Shown piece after piece: positions 1 through 9,766 of a stretch of 64,000 nucleotides of DNA. The notes under the pieces were generated by a model that was given only the letters and a program-made list of their open reading frames with translations, searched no databases and was not told the origin of the DNA. A program made the translations under genes and the position numbers. Numbering within the stretch: the stretch's first letter is position 1; every line of letters begins with the position of its first letter. Origin of the DNA: Lachnospiraceae bacterium (lineage in GTDB: Bacteria; Bacillota; Clostridia; Lachnospirales; Lachnospiraceae); the NCBI GenBank assembly GCA_022510685.1, contig JAFLTA010000010.1, forward strand, positions 1 to 64,000, read 5' to 3'.

Positions 1-422
1 GACTCATTAGAGCCTACAAACACATATTTATCTGCTTCCAGACGCTCATCGCTGGGACAGGAATTCCAGAATACCATCGGCAGGTCACCTGCCAATATTT
101 GAAGCTGCAACGTAGTATCAATATCTACCGGATTACAGAGAATCACGTCATAGCCGTCTGACACAGCCTCCCGGATTTGCGCCATCTGGGTTTCCAGACT
201 CATTCCCGCATCCACAAGTTTGATTTCCGCACCCATTTCTTTGGCTGTTTTTTCTGCCTCCTTCATGAGAGCATCACGAAAAGTATCGTTAATAGAAACT
301 GTCATATACATTTTCAGACCCTTAGCAGATTCGTTTCCGGAGGAACCCTTGCTGCAACCGGAAAACATGCATACACAAAGTGCCAAAGTAAGTATTATAC
401 TCCATATTTTCTTCATCTTCAT
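1..422 (-). CDS. Sugar ABC transporter substrate-binding lipoprotein (3' part missing)
   Basis: N-terminal part of a periplasmic-binding-protein-like lipoprotein that runs off the window. The start at 422 is chosen because GGAGG sits 7 nt upstream; the next ATG upstream is too close to it. The protein opens with a lysine-rich n-region, a hydrophobic stretch and a lipobox ending FSGC, so it should be lipid-anchored outside the cell. After the anchor the pattern of a short beta strand, then 'NDTFRDALMKEAEK' and 'DVILCNPVD', is typical of the ribose/galactose-type binding proteins (Periplasmic_binding_4). It starts 13 bp after the chemotaxis receptor stop, so the two are probably co-transcribed, which suggests a ligand sensed and bound by partners. 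The ligand cannot be told. Confidence 0.8.
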   Translation of the reverse strand, partial: MKMKKIWSIILTLALCVCMFSGCSKGSSGNESAKGLKMYMTVSINDTFRDALMKEAEKTAKEMGAEIKLVDAGMSLETQMAQIREAVSDGYDVILCNPVDIDTTLQLQILAGDLPMVFWNSCPSDERLEADKYVFVGSNE

Positions 423-435
423 GTCCATTCCTCCT

Positions 436-2445
436 TTAGATCTTGAACCGCTCAACACGCTCTTTCAAGCTATCTGCACTTGCCGACAACTCTTTCGCAT
501 CTCCCATTACTGCATTACTGCTATCTGCAATGGTATTTGCCTGTGTCACCATGCTTTCCGATGTAGCCTGAATCTGTGCAGTGCTGGCCGCCTGCTCCTC
601 GGAGATTGCCGCCACATTGGCTGCAACACTGTCAACCTGTCCGACTTTATCTATCATGTCCTTAATCAGGTTACCGGTCTTATGGATATCGTCGAATATC
701 TCATCAAAAGTACCCAGCGCTGTGTCAATCATCTCGCTGCTGGCATTAATGCTCTCCATACTGTCATTTGCCTGCTCGACAGTCATCTGCACCAGACGGG
801 TTATTTCACCAATCAGTTCCACAATATTTTCTACTGACTCGCTACTGGTCTGTGCCAGCTTGCCAATCTCTGTTGCTACAACGGCAAATCCTTTTCCTGC
901 CTCACCTGCTCTCGCTGCCTCAATAGACGCATTCAGTGATAACAGATTCGTCTCCTCAGCAATATTACCGATGACGGAAACAATGTTCGTAATTTCATCG
1001 GAAGCTTTTCCGACCTTGCTGATTGCTTTATCCAGCTTTTCAATGGAATGGCTGATATTGGCCATAGCATCATTAACCTGACTCATATCTTTCTTTCCAC
1101 GCTCTGAAACATTTACCGTCTGCTCCATATATTCCTGAACCTGTTCACCGGTTGACTTCGTCTCGGAAACTACTAATGCCAAGGATGTGGCATTATTGGA
1201 AATTTCTGAGATAGAAGCAGACAATTGCTCCACTGTATTATTCAAATCGCGCATTGCATTTGCCTGTTCTTTTGCCACATCGTTCATATCTACAGACAAT
1301 CCATTCGTGGTATCAGACTGGCTGGAAACACGTTCCGAAATATCCTGAATCTCGTGGAGCATTCCACGTATGGAGCGGACAAAGTCCTCCACGCTGCGTC
1401 CCATAGTGCCGATTTCATCCTTGCTATGTACGTTTACATCAACCGTAAAGTCACCGTCTGCCATGGTAGTGATGGTATCCGTGAGACCACGAATTGGTTT
1501 CAGAAGTATATGTACACAGCGCTCAATAATGACAATCAGAATAATCAATGCCACTAAAGCTACCAGAATCATATTAGTGCGCAGTTTGTTGACATCTGTA
1601 TACACCTGTTTTGTAGGAATATAAGAAACTAACATCCAGTCAGTTCCGTCAATCATCTCAAAAGCCGTCAAATTACCGCTGATTTCTGCCTCGCTGTAAT
1701 CTCTCTTAGCAAGTTTCTCTGCTACACCGGCAAGAAACGAATTCTTATTATCCGTATCCAGCTTGGTGGAAATCAGCTCGCTGTCACGATGAGCCAAAAT
1801 CGTACCATCTCTGGAATCCACCAGAAATGCAGCGGCATTATCCATTTTAACGAAAGAATTTACAATAATTGTAATACGTTCCAGAGAAACATCCACAGAT
1901 ATCACTCTTGCTTCATCCGATCCGTCGTTGATAATTCCTGATGCACTTACCTGATTAACACCCGATCCACTTTGATACGCACTTCCATAACGCATTGTAA
2001 TACGTGACAGACCCTCTTTGTACCACTGGGCATTTTTGACATCGCTAAACGTTTCCTCTGAACCTGTTGCCTTCATTACGTTTCCATCAGCATCCGCCAC
2101 ATACAGACCGTTGGGATAATTGGAGTTATAACCACAGTATGCATCCAACATCTCCTGTAACTGTTCATCCGAAGGATGGGTCTGCTCGATAGTATGCTTG
2201 ACCACACAAAAAGCGGAAAGATTTTCATCCAGCCACGCTGCAATACTTTCTGCCTGATAACTGATAGAAGATTGCAAGCGTTCTGATGCATTTCCACGGA
2301 TAATGTTACTGGACATTATGTAAGACAGTGCAATCATGGCTACAATCATCACGGCAATAGCAGGAATCACAAATGCGATTATTTTTGCCTTGACAGACAA
2401 TGCCCCTCTGTCCCGCTTTTTTTTCTCCTTTTCATTTTTGCTCAT
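436..2445 (-). CDS. Methyl-accepting chemotaxis protein with extracellular Cache-type sensor
   Basis: Transmembrane chemoreceptor, 669 aa. A basic N-terminus is followed by a membrane segment at about residues 20-42, a large extracellular sensor region (about 45-270) that looks like a dCache domain, a second membrane segment, a HAMP linker ([18 protein letters not shown]) and a long signalling coiled coil. The conserved hairpin tip is clear ([18 protein letters not shown] and [13 protein letters not shown]), so it should couple to CheA/CheW. No C-terminal CheR-binding pentapeptide is seen. The start at 2445 is preferred over an ATG 12 codons upstream because GGGAGG lies just before it. A sugar-binding lipoprotein follows 13 bp later. 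No che or flagellar operon is in the window. Its ligand is unknown. Confidence 0.95.
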   Translation of the reverse strand: MSKNEKEKKKRDRGALSVKAKIIAFVIPAIAVMIVAMIALSYIMSSNIIRGNASERLQSSISYQAESIAAWLDENLSAFCVVKHTIEQTHPSDEQLQEMLDAYCGYNSNYPNGLYVADADGNVMKATGSEETFSDVKNAQWYKEGLSRITMRYGSAYQSGSGVNQVSASGIINDGSDEARVISVDVSLERITIIVNSFVKMDNAAAFLVDSRDGTILAHRDSELISTKLDTDNKNSFLAGVAEKLAKRDYSEAEISGNLTAFEMIDGTDWMLVSYIPTKQVYTDVNKLRTNMILVALVALIILIVIIERCVHILLKPIRGLTDTITTMADGDFTVDVNVHSKDEIGTMGRSVEDFVRSIRGMLHEIQDISERVSSQSDTTNGLSVDMNDVAKEQANAMRDLNNTVEQLSASISEISNNATSLALVVSETKSTGEQVQEYMEQTVNVSERGKKDMSQVNDAMANISHSIEKLDKAISKVGKASDEITNIVSVIGNIAEETNLLSLNASIEAARAGEAGKGFAVVATEIGKLAQTSSESVENIVELIGEITRLVQMTVEQANDSMESINASSEMIDTALGTFDEIFDDIHKTGNLIKDMIDKVGQVDSVAANVAAISEEQAASTAQIQATSESMVTQANTIADSSNAVMGDAKELSASADSLKERVERFKI

Positions 2446-2585
2446 AATCTGCCTCCCTATCTTTAGATTCAGATGGTGCAAAACCTATTTCCGCACCTCT
2501 GCGTCGTTTTAAAACCTATCTCATGTCATACTATAAATTATCAAATCACCGCAGATAATTATAACATTTCTTACTTAATAAAACA

Positions 2586-2634
2586 ATGCTTTCACACACA
2601 AATACGCAAATAATATGCCTGTGTGCGAAAGCAT
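2586..2634 (-). terminator. Intrinsic terminator of fabF
   Basis: Fifteen-base-pair stem (one G-U pair) with a 19-nt loop, read on the minus strand, followed by TGTTTTATT. It lies just past the fabF stop codon. Confidence 0.85.
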
Positions 2635-2641
2635 GATATCT

Positions 2642-3874
2642 CTAAAAATATTCTTTGACCAACACAGTAGCATTATGTCCTCCAAACCCCAAGGAATTGC
2701 TAATTGCTATGTGAACCGGCACAGAGAGCCCTTCTCCCTTTGTATAATCCAAATCACATTCCGGGTCGTCCTCCACCAAACCTACTGTCGGATGGATGTA
2801 GCCCTCATTGATTGACTTAATACACGTAATCAGTTCCGCACCACCTCCGCCGGCAAACATATGTCCAATCATAGATTTTGTGGAATTGATGTGTACACGA
2901 TAAGCACTGTTGCCAAAAGCCAGCTTAATTGCCCTCGTCTCGAATAAGTCATTATACTTCGTGCTGGTTCCATGGGCATTGATATAATCCACTTCCTCCG
3001 GCTTTACGCCTGCATCTTCCATTGCCATCGTCATAGCTTTTGCAGCGGCAGAGCCGTCTTCTAGCGGTGTAGTAACATGGTGAGCATCACAAGTGGCACC
3101 GTACCCGCCGATTTCTGCGTAAATGTGGGCACCTCTCGCCTTTGCATGTTCCAACTCCTCCAGCACCAGAATTCCGGCACCCTCTCCAGTGACAAAACCG
3201 TTACGTCTCCTGTCGAATGGAATGGATGCACACAGAGGATCTTCCGAATCGGTCAACGCCGTCAGTGCATCAAAAGTTGCCACACCGAAACGGCTGACGG
3301 AGCTATCAACACCCCCCGCCAACACAGCGTCCAGCTCTCCATGCTGAATGCTGCGGAACGCCTCCCCTATGGAATTGGTCCCCGTGGCACAGGCAGTTAC
3401 CACATCGATACACTTCCCCTGAAATCCGTGATACATAGCTACACTGGCTGCTGCCATATTTCCTAATACAAGAGGTGCAGTCAAAGGATGAATCCTGCCT
3501 GGTCCTTTGGCTAGAAGTTTATCGTATTCCCGCTCGATTCCCATGAGGCTTCCCACACCCGATCCAATACATACACCCAGACGGTAGGAATCTTCATTCG
3601 TCACCTGTAGACCACTATCTTTCATTGCTTCTACAGATGCCGTAACAGCGAACTGACTGAAGCGATCCATACGCTTTGCTGCTTTTGCATCTATATAATC
3701 CTTGACATTAAAATCCAACACCTCGGCAGATAGCTTTGCCTTGTACTCCGCAGTATCAAAGTTTTGAATAGGACCGATTCCCACACGATTCTCCTTGATT
3801 CCTTCCCAAAACTTGTCCACTCCGATACCGATGGGAGTCACAGCTCCCATGCCTGTAACTACTACTCGTCTCAT
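2642..3874 (-). CDS. fabF: Beta-ketoacyl-ACP synthase II
   Basis: Condensing enzyme of fatty-acid elongation, joining malonyl-ACP to acyl-ACP in the cytoplasm; 410 aa, the normal length. The protein starts MRRVVVTGMGAVTPIG; this start at 3874 has GAGG 8 nt upstream and is preferred over upstream in-frame codons. The active-site cysteine is in VTACATGTNSIGEA, and the two histidines of the Cys-His-His triad are in NAHGTSTKYND and SMIGHMFAGGGG. The HMFAGGGG loop replaces the more usual HLLGAAG form, so a specialised KAS II-like role cannot be excluded. It stands alone: no other fab genes are near, and it has its own terminator. It follows pdxT on the same strand after 120 bp. Confidence 0.95.
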   Translation of the reverse strand: MRRVVVTGMGAVTPIGIGVDKFWEGIKENRVGIGPIQNFDTAEYKAKLSAEVLDFNVKDYIDAKAAKRMDRFSQFAVTASVEAMKDSGLQVTNEDSYRLGVCIGSGVGSLMGIEREYDKLLAKGPGRIHPLTAPLVLGNMAAASVAMYHGFQGKCIDVVTACATGTNSIGEAFRSIQHGELDAVLAGGVDSSVSRFGVATFDALTALTDSEDPLCASIPFDRRRNGFVTGEGAGILVLEELEHAKARGAHIYAEIGGYGATCDAHHVTTPLEDGSAAAKAMTMAMEDAGVKPEEVDYINAHGTSTKYNDLFETRAIKLAFGNSAYRVHINSTKSMIGHMFAGGGGAELITCIKSINEGYIHPTVGLVEDDPECDLDYTKGEGLSVPVHIAISNSLGFGGHNATVLVKEYF

Positions 3875-3916
3875 ACCTAACCTCATTTCTTTAGCCACCA
3901 TACCAACTATCAAACA

Positions 3917-3953
3917 GAGGTATCAAAAGCTCTTTCCATACTTCTGACACCTC
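3917..3953 (-). terminator. Possible terminator after pdxT
   Basis: Imperfect stem GAGGTGTCA/TGATACCTC on the minus strand between pdxT and fabF, with only a short T-rich tail. It may attenuate rather than fully end transcription, leaving some read-through into fabF. Confidence 0.4.
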
Positions 3954-3994
3954 ACTCATTGTAATATATTTCTTATAGAAAATGCAATCCTTCC

Positions 3995-4567
3995 TTATGA
4001 TTTTAAGATGCTATCTAAAAACATTTGATGAATTCGGTGGTCTCCTCCCAGTTCCGGATGAAACGCCATTGCCAACTGGTTCTCGTAACGTACTCCCACA
4101 ATGCGTCCATCCACTGTCGCCATAATTTCCACACCGTCAGAAACACTTTCCACATACGGAGCACGGATGAATTCCATGGGAAAATCGCAAATATCTCCAA
4201 ACTCCCCCTCTGCATAGTGAAAACTCCCCAGCTGTCTGCCGTAAGCGTTGCGTTTTACTGTAACCGGCAATGTCCCAATATGTACAGCCTCATCACCGGC
4301 AATACGCTCCGCCAGCAAGATAAGCCCTGCACATGTGGCAAACACTGGCATTCCGTCTCGTATCAATTTACAGACCTTATCATACATATCCAACTCCCGC
4401 AGAAGTTTTCCCTGTACTGTACTTTCTCCACCAGGCAGTACCAGAGCGTCAAATTCTCCGTCTAAATCCTTCGCCTGACGAAGTTGAATCGTATCCGCTC
4501 CCAATTCACGGAATACCTTTTCCTGCTCCTCAAAGGCACCCTGCACTGCCAACACTGCTATTTTCAT
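3995..4567 (-). CDS. pdxT: Pyridoxal 5'-phosphate synthase glutaminase subunit
   Basis: Class I glutamine amidotransferase that releases ammonia from glutamine and channels it to PdxS for vitamin B6 synthesis. 190 aa, the usual size. It begins MKIAVLAVQGAF; the start at 4567 has GGAG 7 nt upstream, better than an ATG four codons earlier. The signature PGGEST, the nucleophile cysteine in FATCAGLILL and the His-x-Glu pair in FHPELGGDHRIH are all present, so the triad is complete. It lies 24 bp after pdxS, as in most Bacillota, and should be translated from the same message. Confidence 0.97.
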   Translation of the reverse strand: MKIAVLAVQGAFEEQEKVFRELGADTIQLRQAKDLDGEFDALVLPGGESTVQGKLLRELDMYDKVCKLIRDGMPVFATCAGLILLAERIAGDEAVHIGTLPVTVKRNAYGRQLGSFHYAEGEFGDICDFPMEFIRAPYVESVSDGVEIMATVDGRIVGVRYENQLAMAFHPELGGDHRIHQMFLDSILKS

Positions 4568-4591
4568 ATCAATCTCCATTCCGCTTTCACA

Positions 4592-5464
4592 CTATTTCCC
4601 CCGTTCTGCCATCAACAGTTCAATCTCATCCTCATTGATGCCCACCATGGCTTCCCCTAAATTCTCAGACAGAGACGCAATCATGGAAGCATCGGTATAG
4701 TTTGTTACCGCCTTCACGATAGCATTGGCACGTTTTTCCGGATTTCCTGACTTAAATATTCCGGAACCTACAAATACACCTTCCGCACCGAGCTGCATCA
4801 TCAATGCCGCATCTGCCGGGGTTGCCACACCGCCTGCGGCAAAGTTTACCACAGGAATCCGTTTATTGTCATGGACATACTGCACCAACTCATACGGAAC
4901 CTGCAGATTTTTTGCCTCATCAAACAATTCATCTTCACGCATGGAAGAAATTTTCGCAATAGAACGGTTCATCTTTCTCATATGACGCACTGCCTGAACG
5001 ATATCTCCGGTTCCCGGTTCCCCCTTGGTTCGTATCATGGAGGCTCCTTCATTAATCCTACGAAGTGCCTCCCCTAAATCTCTGGCTCCGCACACGAAGG
5101 GTACACGAAATTTCGTCTTGTCGATATGATACACATCATCTGCCGGTGAGAGCACCTCACTCTCATCAATATAGTCAATTTCAATAGCTTCCAGTATCTG
5201 CGCCTCCACAAAATGTCCGATACGGCACTTTGCCATAACCGGAATGGATACTGCTTCCTGTATTCCCCGTATCATTTTCGGGTCACTCATACGGGATACT
5301 CCTCCGGCAGCACGGATATCTGCCGGTATCCTCTCCAGTGCCATGACTGCACATGCACCTGCCGCCTCGGCAATTTTCGCCTGTTCCGGTGTTGTGACAT
5401 CCATAATGACTCCACCCTTTAACATCTGTGCCAATTCCTTGTTCAATTCATACTGTCTGCTCAT
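4592..5464 (-). CDS. pdxS: Pyridoxal 5'-phosphate synthase lyase subunit
   Basis: Makes pyridoxal phosphate from ribose 5-phosphate, glyceraldehyde 3-phosphate and ammonia in the DXP-independent pathway. 290 aa, full length. The TIM-barrel signature is intact: the first Schiff-base lysine region around [13 protein letters not shown] and the second lysine in [10 protein letters not shown], plus the phosphate-binding [17 protein letters not shown]. The start at 5464 (MSRQYELN) has GGAG 6-7 nt upstream; an upstream ATG would add 17 unsupported residues. It is divergent from a MocR-type regulator, with an inverted repeat in the shared promoter region, which points to PdxR control. Confidence 0.98.
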   Translation of the reverse strand: MSRQYELNKELAQMLKGGVIMDVTTPEQAKIAEAAGACAVMALERIPADIRAAGGVSRMSDPKMIRGIQEAVSIPVMAKCRIGHFVEAQILEAIEIDYIDESEVLSPADDVYHIDKTKFRVPFVCGARDLGEALRRINEGASMIRTKGEPGTGDIVQAVRHMRKMNRSIAKISSMREDELFDEAKNLQVPYELVQYVHDNKRIPVVNFAAGGVATPADAALMMQLGAEGVFVGSGIFKSGNPEKRANAIVKAVTNYTDASMIASLSENLGEAMVGINEDEIELLMAERGK

Positions 5465-5600
5465 AATTTTCTCCTTTTCCGCAATATTTTTACATTCTAC
5501 AATCGTGGTTCCCATGGAAATCTTACTTCATTCGACATCTCACCTTCCAAAAATCACAAACCCGGATTTGCTTATTGATATCTATCGAAACACAATAATC

Positions 5601-5630
5601 TTTACAAATGGAACAAAACTACTGTATACT
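5601..5630 (+). promoter_or_regulatory. Predicted sigma-A promoter for pdxR
   Basis: TTTACA at 5601-5606 and TATACT at 5625-5630 with an 18-bp spacer, 70 bp upstream of the pdxR start. No equally good promoter is seen for pdxS on the other strand, but the same AT-rich stretch must carry it. Confidence 0.55.
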
Positions 5631-5633
5631 AAA

Positions 5634-5680
5634 ACTGACCATAACAAAATAACCAGTTAAAATATGGTCAGTATAACCAG
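5634..5680. promoter_or_regulatory. Candidate PdxR operator in the pdxS/pdxR intergenic region
   Basis: Perfect 10-bp inverted repeat ACTGACCATA (5634-5643) and TATGGTCAGT (5663-5672), with a direct repeat ATAACCAG at 5649-5656 and 5673-5680, 24 bp apart. It sits just downstream of the pdxR -10 box. MocR-family PdxR proteins are known to bind direct and inverted repeats between the divergent genes; assigning this site to PdxR is inference. Confidence 0.55.
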
Positions 5681-5700
5681 ATTAGGAGGATTTAAAGAAA

Positions 5701-7104
5701 ATGTTGACATATTCTTTTAGTGATATAGGGTCAGATAGCCTGTACCATCATTTATATCAATGTATCAAAAAGGATATTTTGTCGGGAGTCCTACCCGCAG
5801 GGACAAAACTCCCCTCTAAGCGTACCTTTGCGAAAAATCTGGGTGTAAGCAATATCACTGTAGAAAACGCCTATGGGCAATTACAGGCAGAAGGTTATAT
5901 TTACTCCATTCCCAAAAAGGGGTTTTACGTTCAGGAGATATCTGACCTTACTCCCTCCACAGGAACTGTTTCCAAACAGCAGACTGCCTATGCCTCTCCC
6001 CACAGACAGTTTGCGGCAGATATTGTCAGCAATCAGATGAATCCGGAACAATTTCCTTTTTCCGTCTGGTCAAAACTCAGCCGCGAGACACTGCATGAAC
6101 TCCACGAGGAGCTGATGGAAACTCCACCTTGGGGCGGCATCAGAGAACTGAGAGATGCCATATGCTCCCAGTTAAAAGAATTCCGAAATATGGAAGTGGC
6201 ACCGGAACAAGTCATCGTCGGAGCCGGAACGGAATATTTGTACGGACTGTTAATACAGCTTCTGGGACGAGATAAAATTTATGCCGTAGAGAATCCGGGA
6301 TATCATAAAATTGCCAAAATATATGAAAGCTATCAGGTTCCATGTCGTTATATATCCATGGGAAATGATGGTATGGACTTACAAAAGCTGGCGGACTCCG
6401 GTGCCCATGTAGCACACATCTCCCCCTCACACCACTTCCCCACCGGAATCGTCATGCCCATCGGTGCAAGGTATGAACTTCTCGGCTGGGCGACACGGGA
6501 AAAGGGACGTTACATTATAGAAGATGACTATGATTCCGAGTTTCGTCTGGCAGGAAAACCAATTCCCACATTACAAAGTATTGATATGTCCGAGCGCGTC
6601 ATATATATGAATACCTTTACAAAAAGCCTGTCCTCTACCATTCGTATCAGCTATATGGTTCTGCCAAAGCATTTGCTGGAACAATTCGCGGAAAGACTCT
6701 CCTTTTACTCCTGCACAGTGTCGAATTTTGAGCAGTATACTCTGGCACGGTTTATCGAGGATGGATATTTCGAGAAACACATCAATCGTATGCGCACCCA
6801 TTACCGACGTATTCGGGATGAACTGTTAGAGGCAATAAAAAACAGCCCTCTAGCCTCTCGCTGTGAAATTTCAGAGGAGGATGCCGGACTGCATTTTCTG
6901 CTCCGCGTAGATACTAATTTATCCGATGCTGCACTGCTGCAAAAAGCAAAACAGGCAGAAATCCGTCTTTCCTGCCTGTCAGAATATTATCATGAAACTA
7001 CAGAAGATATCCCTGCCCACACACTGGTCATCAACTACTCCGGGCTGACCAGCGAAGAAATCCCCCGGGTGGTTGCCCTACTGACGGAATGCGTGGGAGA
7101 GTAA
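5701..7104 (+). CDS. pdxR: MocR-family (GntR/aminotransferase) regulator of vitamin B6 synthesis
   Basis: 467 aa regulator with an N-terminal GntR winged helix (about residues 10-78, including LPSKRTFAKNLGVSNITVENAY) joined to a fold-type I aminotransferase domain that binds pyridoxal phosphate as a sensor. The aminotransferase part shows VIVGAGTEYLYGLL, the PLP-contact IIEDDYDSEFR and the lysine motif TFTKSLSSTIRISYM. The ribosome-binding site AGGAGG lies 11 nt before the start. It is divergent from pdxST, the classical arrangement in which PLP binding changes repression or activation of pdxST and autoregulates pdxR. The name rests on family plus position; another MocR role is possible but less likely. 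Confidence 0.88.
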   Translation: MLTYSFSDIGSDSLYHHLYQCIKKDILSGVLPAGTKLPSKRTFAKNLGVSNITVENAYGQLQAEGYIYSIPKKGFYVQEISDLTPSTGTVSKQQTAYASPHRQFAADIVSNQMNPEQFPFSVWSKLSRETLHELHEELMETPPWGGIRELRDAICSQLKEFRNMEVAPEQVIVGAGTEYLYGLLIQLLGRDKIYAVENPGYHKIAKIYESYQVPCRYISMGNDGMDLQKLADSGAHVAHISPSHHFPTGIVMPIGARYELLGWATREKGRYIIEDDYDSEFRLAGKPIPTLQSIDMSERVIYMNTFTKSLSSTIRISYMVLPKHLLEQFAERLSFYSCTVSNFEQYTLARFIEDGYFEKHINRMRTHYRRIRDELLEAIKNSPLASRCEISEEDAGLHFLLRVDTNLSDAALLQKAKQAEIRLSCLSEYYHETTEDIPAHTLVINYSGLTSEEIPRVVALLTECVGE

Positions 7105-7128
7105 GTGCATTACTGGGACGTTTGACAT

Positions 7129-8217
7129 TTATATTTTTTGTTTTTTCTCAAAATGACTGACTATAATTGCAATCGCAGCAAAAAGCAGACCTGCCACCGG
7201 CCAGATAACCCATGAATAAGTTTTCGATGGCAATACAAATAAAGCAAATAAATAGATTGCTGTAATAATGCACCAGTAACTTCCGGCAACCATCCCCATT
7301 ATACTGCTTTCCTTATCCTTCTTAACTTTTCTTGGAGTTTTCTTTCGCTGCAGTAAAACATCAAAAGCACCTTGATATATCCCTGCTTTCACAAACAGAA
7401 AAACTCCCACTGCAGCCATACAAAAAAGCAGTGCTGTTCCCATATTCTGATAAATCTCACTCTCCGTAAACTCATCAATTATGATGACAGGAATGACACT
7501 TGCCACACACAACATAACTCCCGCAACGATATGTATTGTGAATTTGCTCCGCCACTCTTCTTCTTTCTGCCTGATATCTTCCGACAAATCTTCCGGCAAT
7601 GCTACATCTAAACCCATTTCTTCATCAATCGGTTTTAACTGCATTCCATGATATACAAACAGACCAACTGCTATCATAACGATGACAAACATCATTGCCG
7701 CACCAATCCCCTCAGCTTGTTGTTGAAAACCCGCCCACTTTCCTTCTAATGTGACTGTTTCTGCAAGAATGGGAGAAATCACACTGAGAATGGCTAACAT
7801 AACCCCCAGTCCGATTCCAATGGACGCTGACTTCTTTGCCCTCATATACTTATCCACTTCTTGACGGTTAAGCAGTTTCCGGTTGCCGGATGTCTGCACG
7901 TAGACTTTAGCATCGGATTCCGCATCCGGCTCTGCTTTTCCCTCTGCATGAATCCCCTCACCCTCACCGAGTTTCTCCGGCTTTTTTTCATCCTTTAATA
8001 AAAAATCTGTGCTTACACCGAACAGCTCACTCATAGCAATGATTTTGTCTAAATCCGGCATAGACTGTGCCGACTCCCACTTTGAAACTGCCTGCCTGCT
8101 CACACCAAGCTTCTCTGCAAATTGCTCCTGCGAAAGATTTAACACTCTTCGCTGTTCATAAATTTTTTCTGCTAACATACTGTTTAAAATCTCCTTTTCT
8201 TTATTCATTTTTTTCAT
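7129..8217 (-). CDS. XRE-family transcriptional regulator with C-terminal membrane domain
   Basis: 362 aa. The N-terminus is a Cro/CI helix-turn-helix (RVLNLSQEQFAEKLGVSRQAVSKWES, here residues about 24-49) followed by the usual LFGVSTDFLLKDE tail. A charged linker leads to a membrane region with two hydrophobic segments at about 130-195, a loop, and two pairs further on, ending in a basic KKQKI tail. Such HTH-plus-membrane proteins are common in Clostridia and usually control a neighbouring transporter or stress gene, but the target is unknown and none is adjacent here. The start is uncertain: 8217 has AGGAG 13 nt upstream, while an ATG at 8178 also has AGGAG 12 nt upstream. Confidence 0.85.
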   Translation of the reverse strand: MKKMNKEKEILNSMLAEKIYEQRRVLNLSQEQFAEKLGVSRQAVSKWESAQSMPDLDKIIAMSELFGVSTDFLLKDEKKPEKLGEGEGIHAEGKAEPDAESDAKVYVQTSGNRKLLNRQEVDKYMRAKKSASIGIGLGVMLAILSVISPILAETVTLEGKWAGFQQQAEGIGAAMMFVIVMIAVGLFVYHGMQLKPIDEEMGLDVALPEDLSEDIRQKEEEWRSKFTIHIVAGVMLCVASVIPVIIIDEFTESEIYQNMGTALLFCMAAVGVFLFVKAGIYQGAFDVLLQRKKTPRKVKKDKESSIMGMVAGSYWCIITAIYLFALFVLPSKTYSWVIWPVAGLLFAAIAIIVSHFEKKQKI

Positions 8218-8365
8218 ATATTACAATGGCACTCCTCTCTTCACCAGCAAGTCTGCCTTGAAATTTTGTCAACCAACGGTTGCATCCCTTATTTTCAAGC
8301 TTTTCCGGTCACAGTACGCTACATATATTTTCAAACACTCTCAATATAAACCAGATATTTCCCAT

Positions 8366-8398
8366 TAAAAGGGAGTGCAGATTTACGTCCGCACTCTC
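8366..8398 (-). terminator. Terminator of the aldo/keto reductase gene
   Basis: Minus-strand stem GAGTGC/GCACTC (8373-8396) followed by CCTTTTAAT, 29 bp past the stop codon. The remaining bases up to the next gene hold nothing else that I can recognise. Confidence 0.6.
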
Positions 8399-8424
8399 TA
8401 ATCACTTTCGATTTACTTTCCGTT

Positions 8425-9558
8425 TTATGCTTTTAGTTTTTCCGAAAAGTCCACCATTGCCTCGGAAATCTTTATTCCCTGCGGACATACTTTCTCACAG
8501 CTACGGCATCCCACACAGGATGTAGGCTGCTTGTCCTCAGGAACAGCCATCAACGCCATCGGCGCCAGGAAACCTCCACCCGTCACGCAATGCTCATTGT
8601 ATAATTCAATGAGGTTTGGAATGTCCAACCCCTTTGGACAATGTGTAGTGCAGTAACGACAGGATGTACAGGGCAGTGCAATTCCCCGAATCATCTCACC
8701 GGCGACATCAAGCAATGTTTTCATCTCTGCATCGGACAATGGCTTTTCACTCTCAAAGGTCTTGATATTGTCTTTTAACTGATCCATATTGGACATGCCG
8801 GAAAGAGTAACCGTCACTTCCGGTATACTCTGTACGAAACGGAATGCCCATGCCACAGCCTTCTCCGCAGGACGAAGTGCAGATAATTTTTCTGCATGTG
8901 CCTCCTCCAAGGATGCCAGCTTACCTCCTCGCACCGGCTCCATTACCCACACCGGAATATTATGTTTTTTCAGGAGTTCCACTTTTTCCTTGGCACTCTG
9001 GAAATTCCAGTCCAGCCAGTTTAACTGTATCTGGCAGAATTCCATATCCTTGCCGTAGGCATCCAGAAAACGCTTCATGACATCCAGGCTACCATGGGCT
9101 GAAAATCCAAGATGTTTGATTCTGCCATTCTCTTTCTGCTTTAACAGATATTCATAGATGCCATATTTTTCATCCAGATAAGCATCAATATTCATCTCAC
9201 AGACATTGTGGAACAGGTAAAAGTCGAAATATTGCATTCCCGTCTTTTCCAGCTGTTTCTCGAAAATCTCCTCCACCTTGTCCATATTGGAAAGGTCATA
9301 TCCCGGGAATTTTGTAGCAATATAGTATTTTTCACGGGGATGCCGATTCAGAGCTTTTCCCATGACAATTTCTGAATTTCCGGCATGGTACCCCCACGCT
9401 GTATCATAGTAATTCACACCGTTTTCCATGGCATAGTCCACCATATCACAAGCAGCTTTTTCATCGATATTGGCATCATTTCCATCTACAAGCGGCAGAC
9501 GCATCGCACCAAATCCTAATGCCGACAGTTCTAAATTCTGAAATTTTTTGTAAATCAT
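8425..9558 (-). CDS. Aldo/keto reductase with C-terminal 4Fe-4S domain
   Basis: 377 aa cytoplasmic oxidoreductase. The N-terminal 280 residues are an aldo/keto reductase barrel: LGFGAMRLPL, then YDTAWGYHAGNSE with the catalytic Asp/Tyr, FDFYLFHNV and GFSAHGS. The last 90 residues carry two ferredoxin-like clusters of cysteines, CTSCRYCTTHCPKG and CVGCRSCEKVCPQG, enough for two 4Fe-4S centres, typical of the predicted oxidoreductases of anaerobes. The physiological substrate is unknown. The start has AGGAGG 8 nt upstream. It is a single-gene unit with its own terminator. Confidence 0.92.
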   Translation of the reverse strand: MIYKKFQNLELSALGFGAMRLPLVDGNDANIDEKAACDMVDYAMENGVNYYDTAWGYHAGNSEIVMGKALNRHPREKYYIATKFPGYDLSNMDKVEEIFEKQLEKTGMQYFDFYLFHNVCEMNIDAYLDEKYGIYEYLLKQKENGRIKHLGFSAHGSLDVMKRFLDAYGKDMEFCQIQLNWLDWNFQSAKEKVELLKKHNIPVWVMEPVRGGKLASLEEAHAEKLSALRPAEKAVAWAFRFVQSIPEVTVTLSGMSNMDQLKDNIKTFESEKPLSDAEMKTLLDVAGEMIRGIALPCTSCRYCTTHCPKGLDIPNLIELYNEHCVTGGGFLAPMALMAVPEDKQPTSCVGCRSCEKVCPQGIKISEAMVDFSEKLKA

Positions 9559-9766
9559 ATGTTACTCCTCCTATTTAATTTCATGCCATATATTATACTC
9601 CCATTATGTATTTGTCACAACAACATAAATATATTAGTTACCGGTAGCTTACACACTTTCTATTACACTCTCGTTCGTGTCGTGTGGATTGAATCAATTT
9701 TCTAACCATAAATCACCACATTCATTCATTTCCTTTATAGGAAAACGGTTCAATATAATTATATTT

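Noticed and set aside
581-1081. 166-codon plus-strand frame inside the chemoreceptor
   Set aside because: Opposite strand of a conserved signalling domain; low-complexity Ser/Ala translation typical of a shadow of coiled-coil coding sequence.
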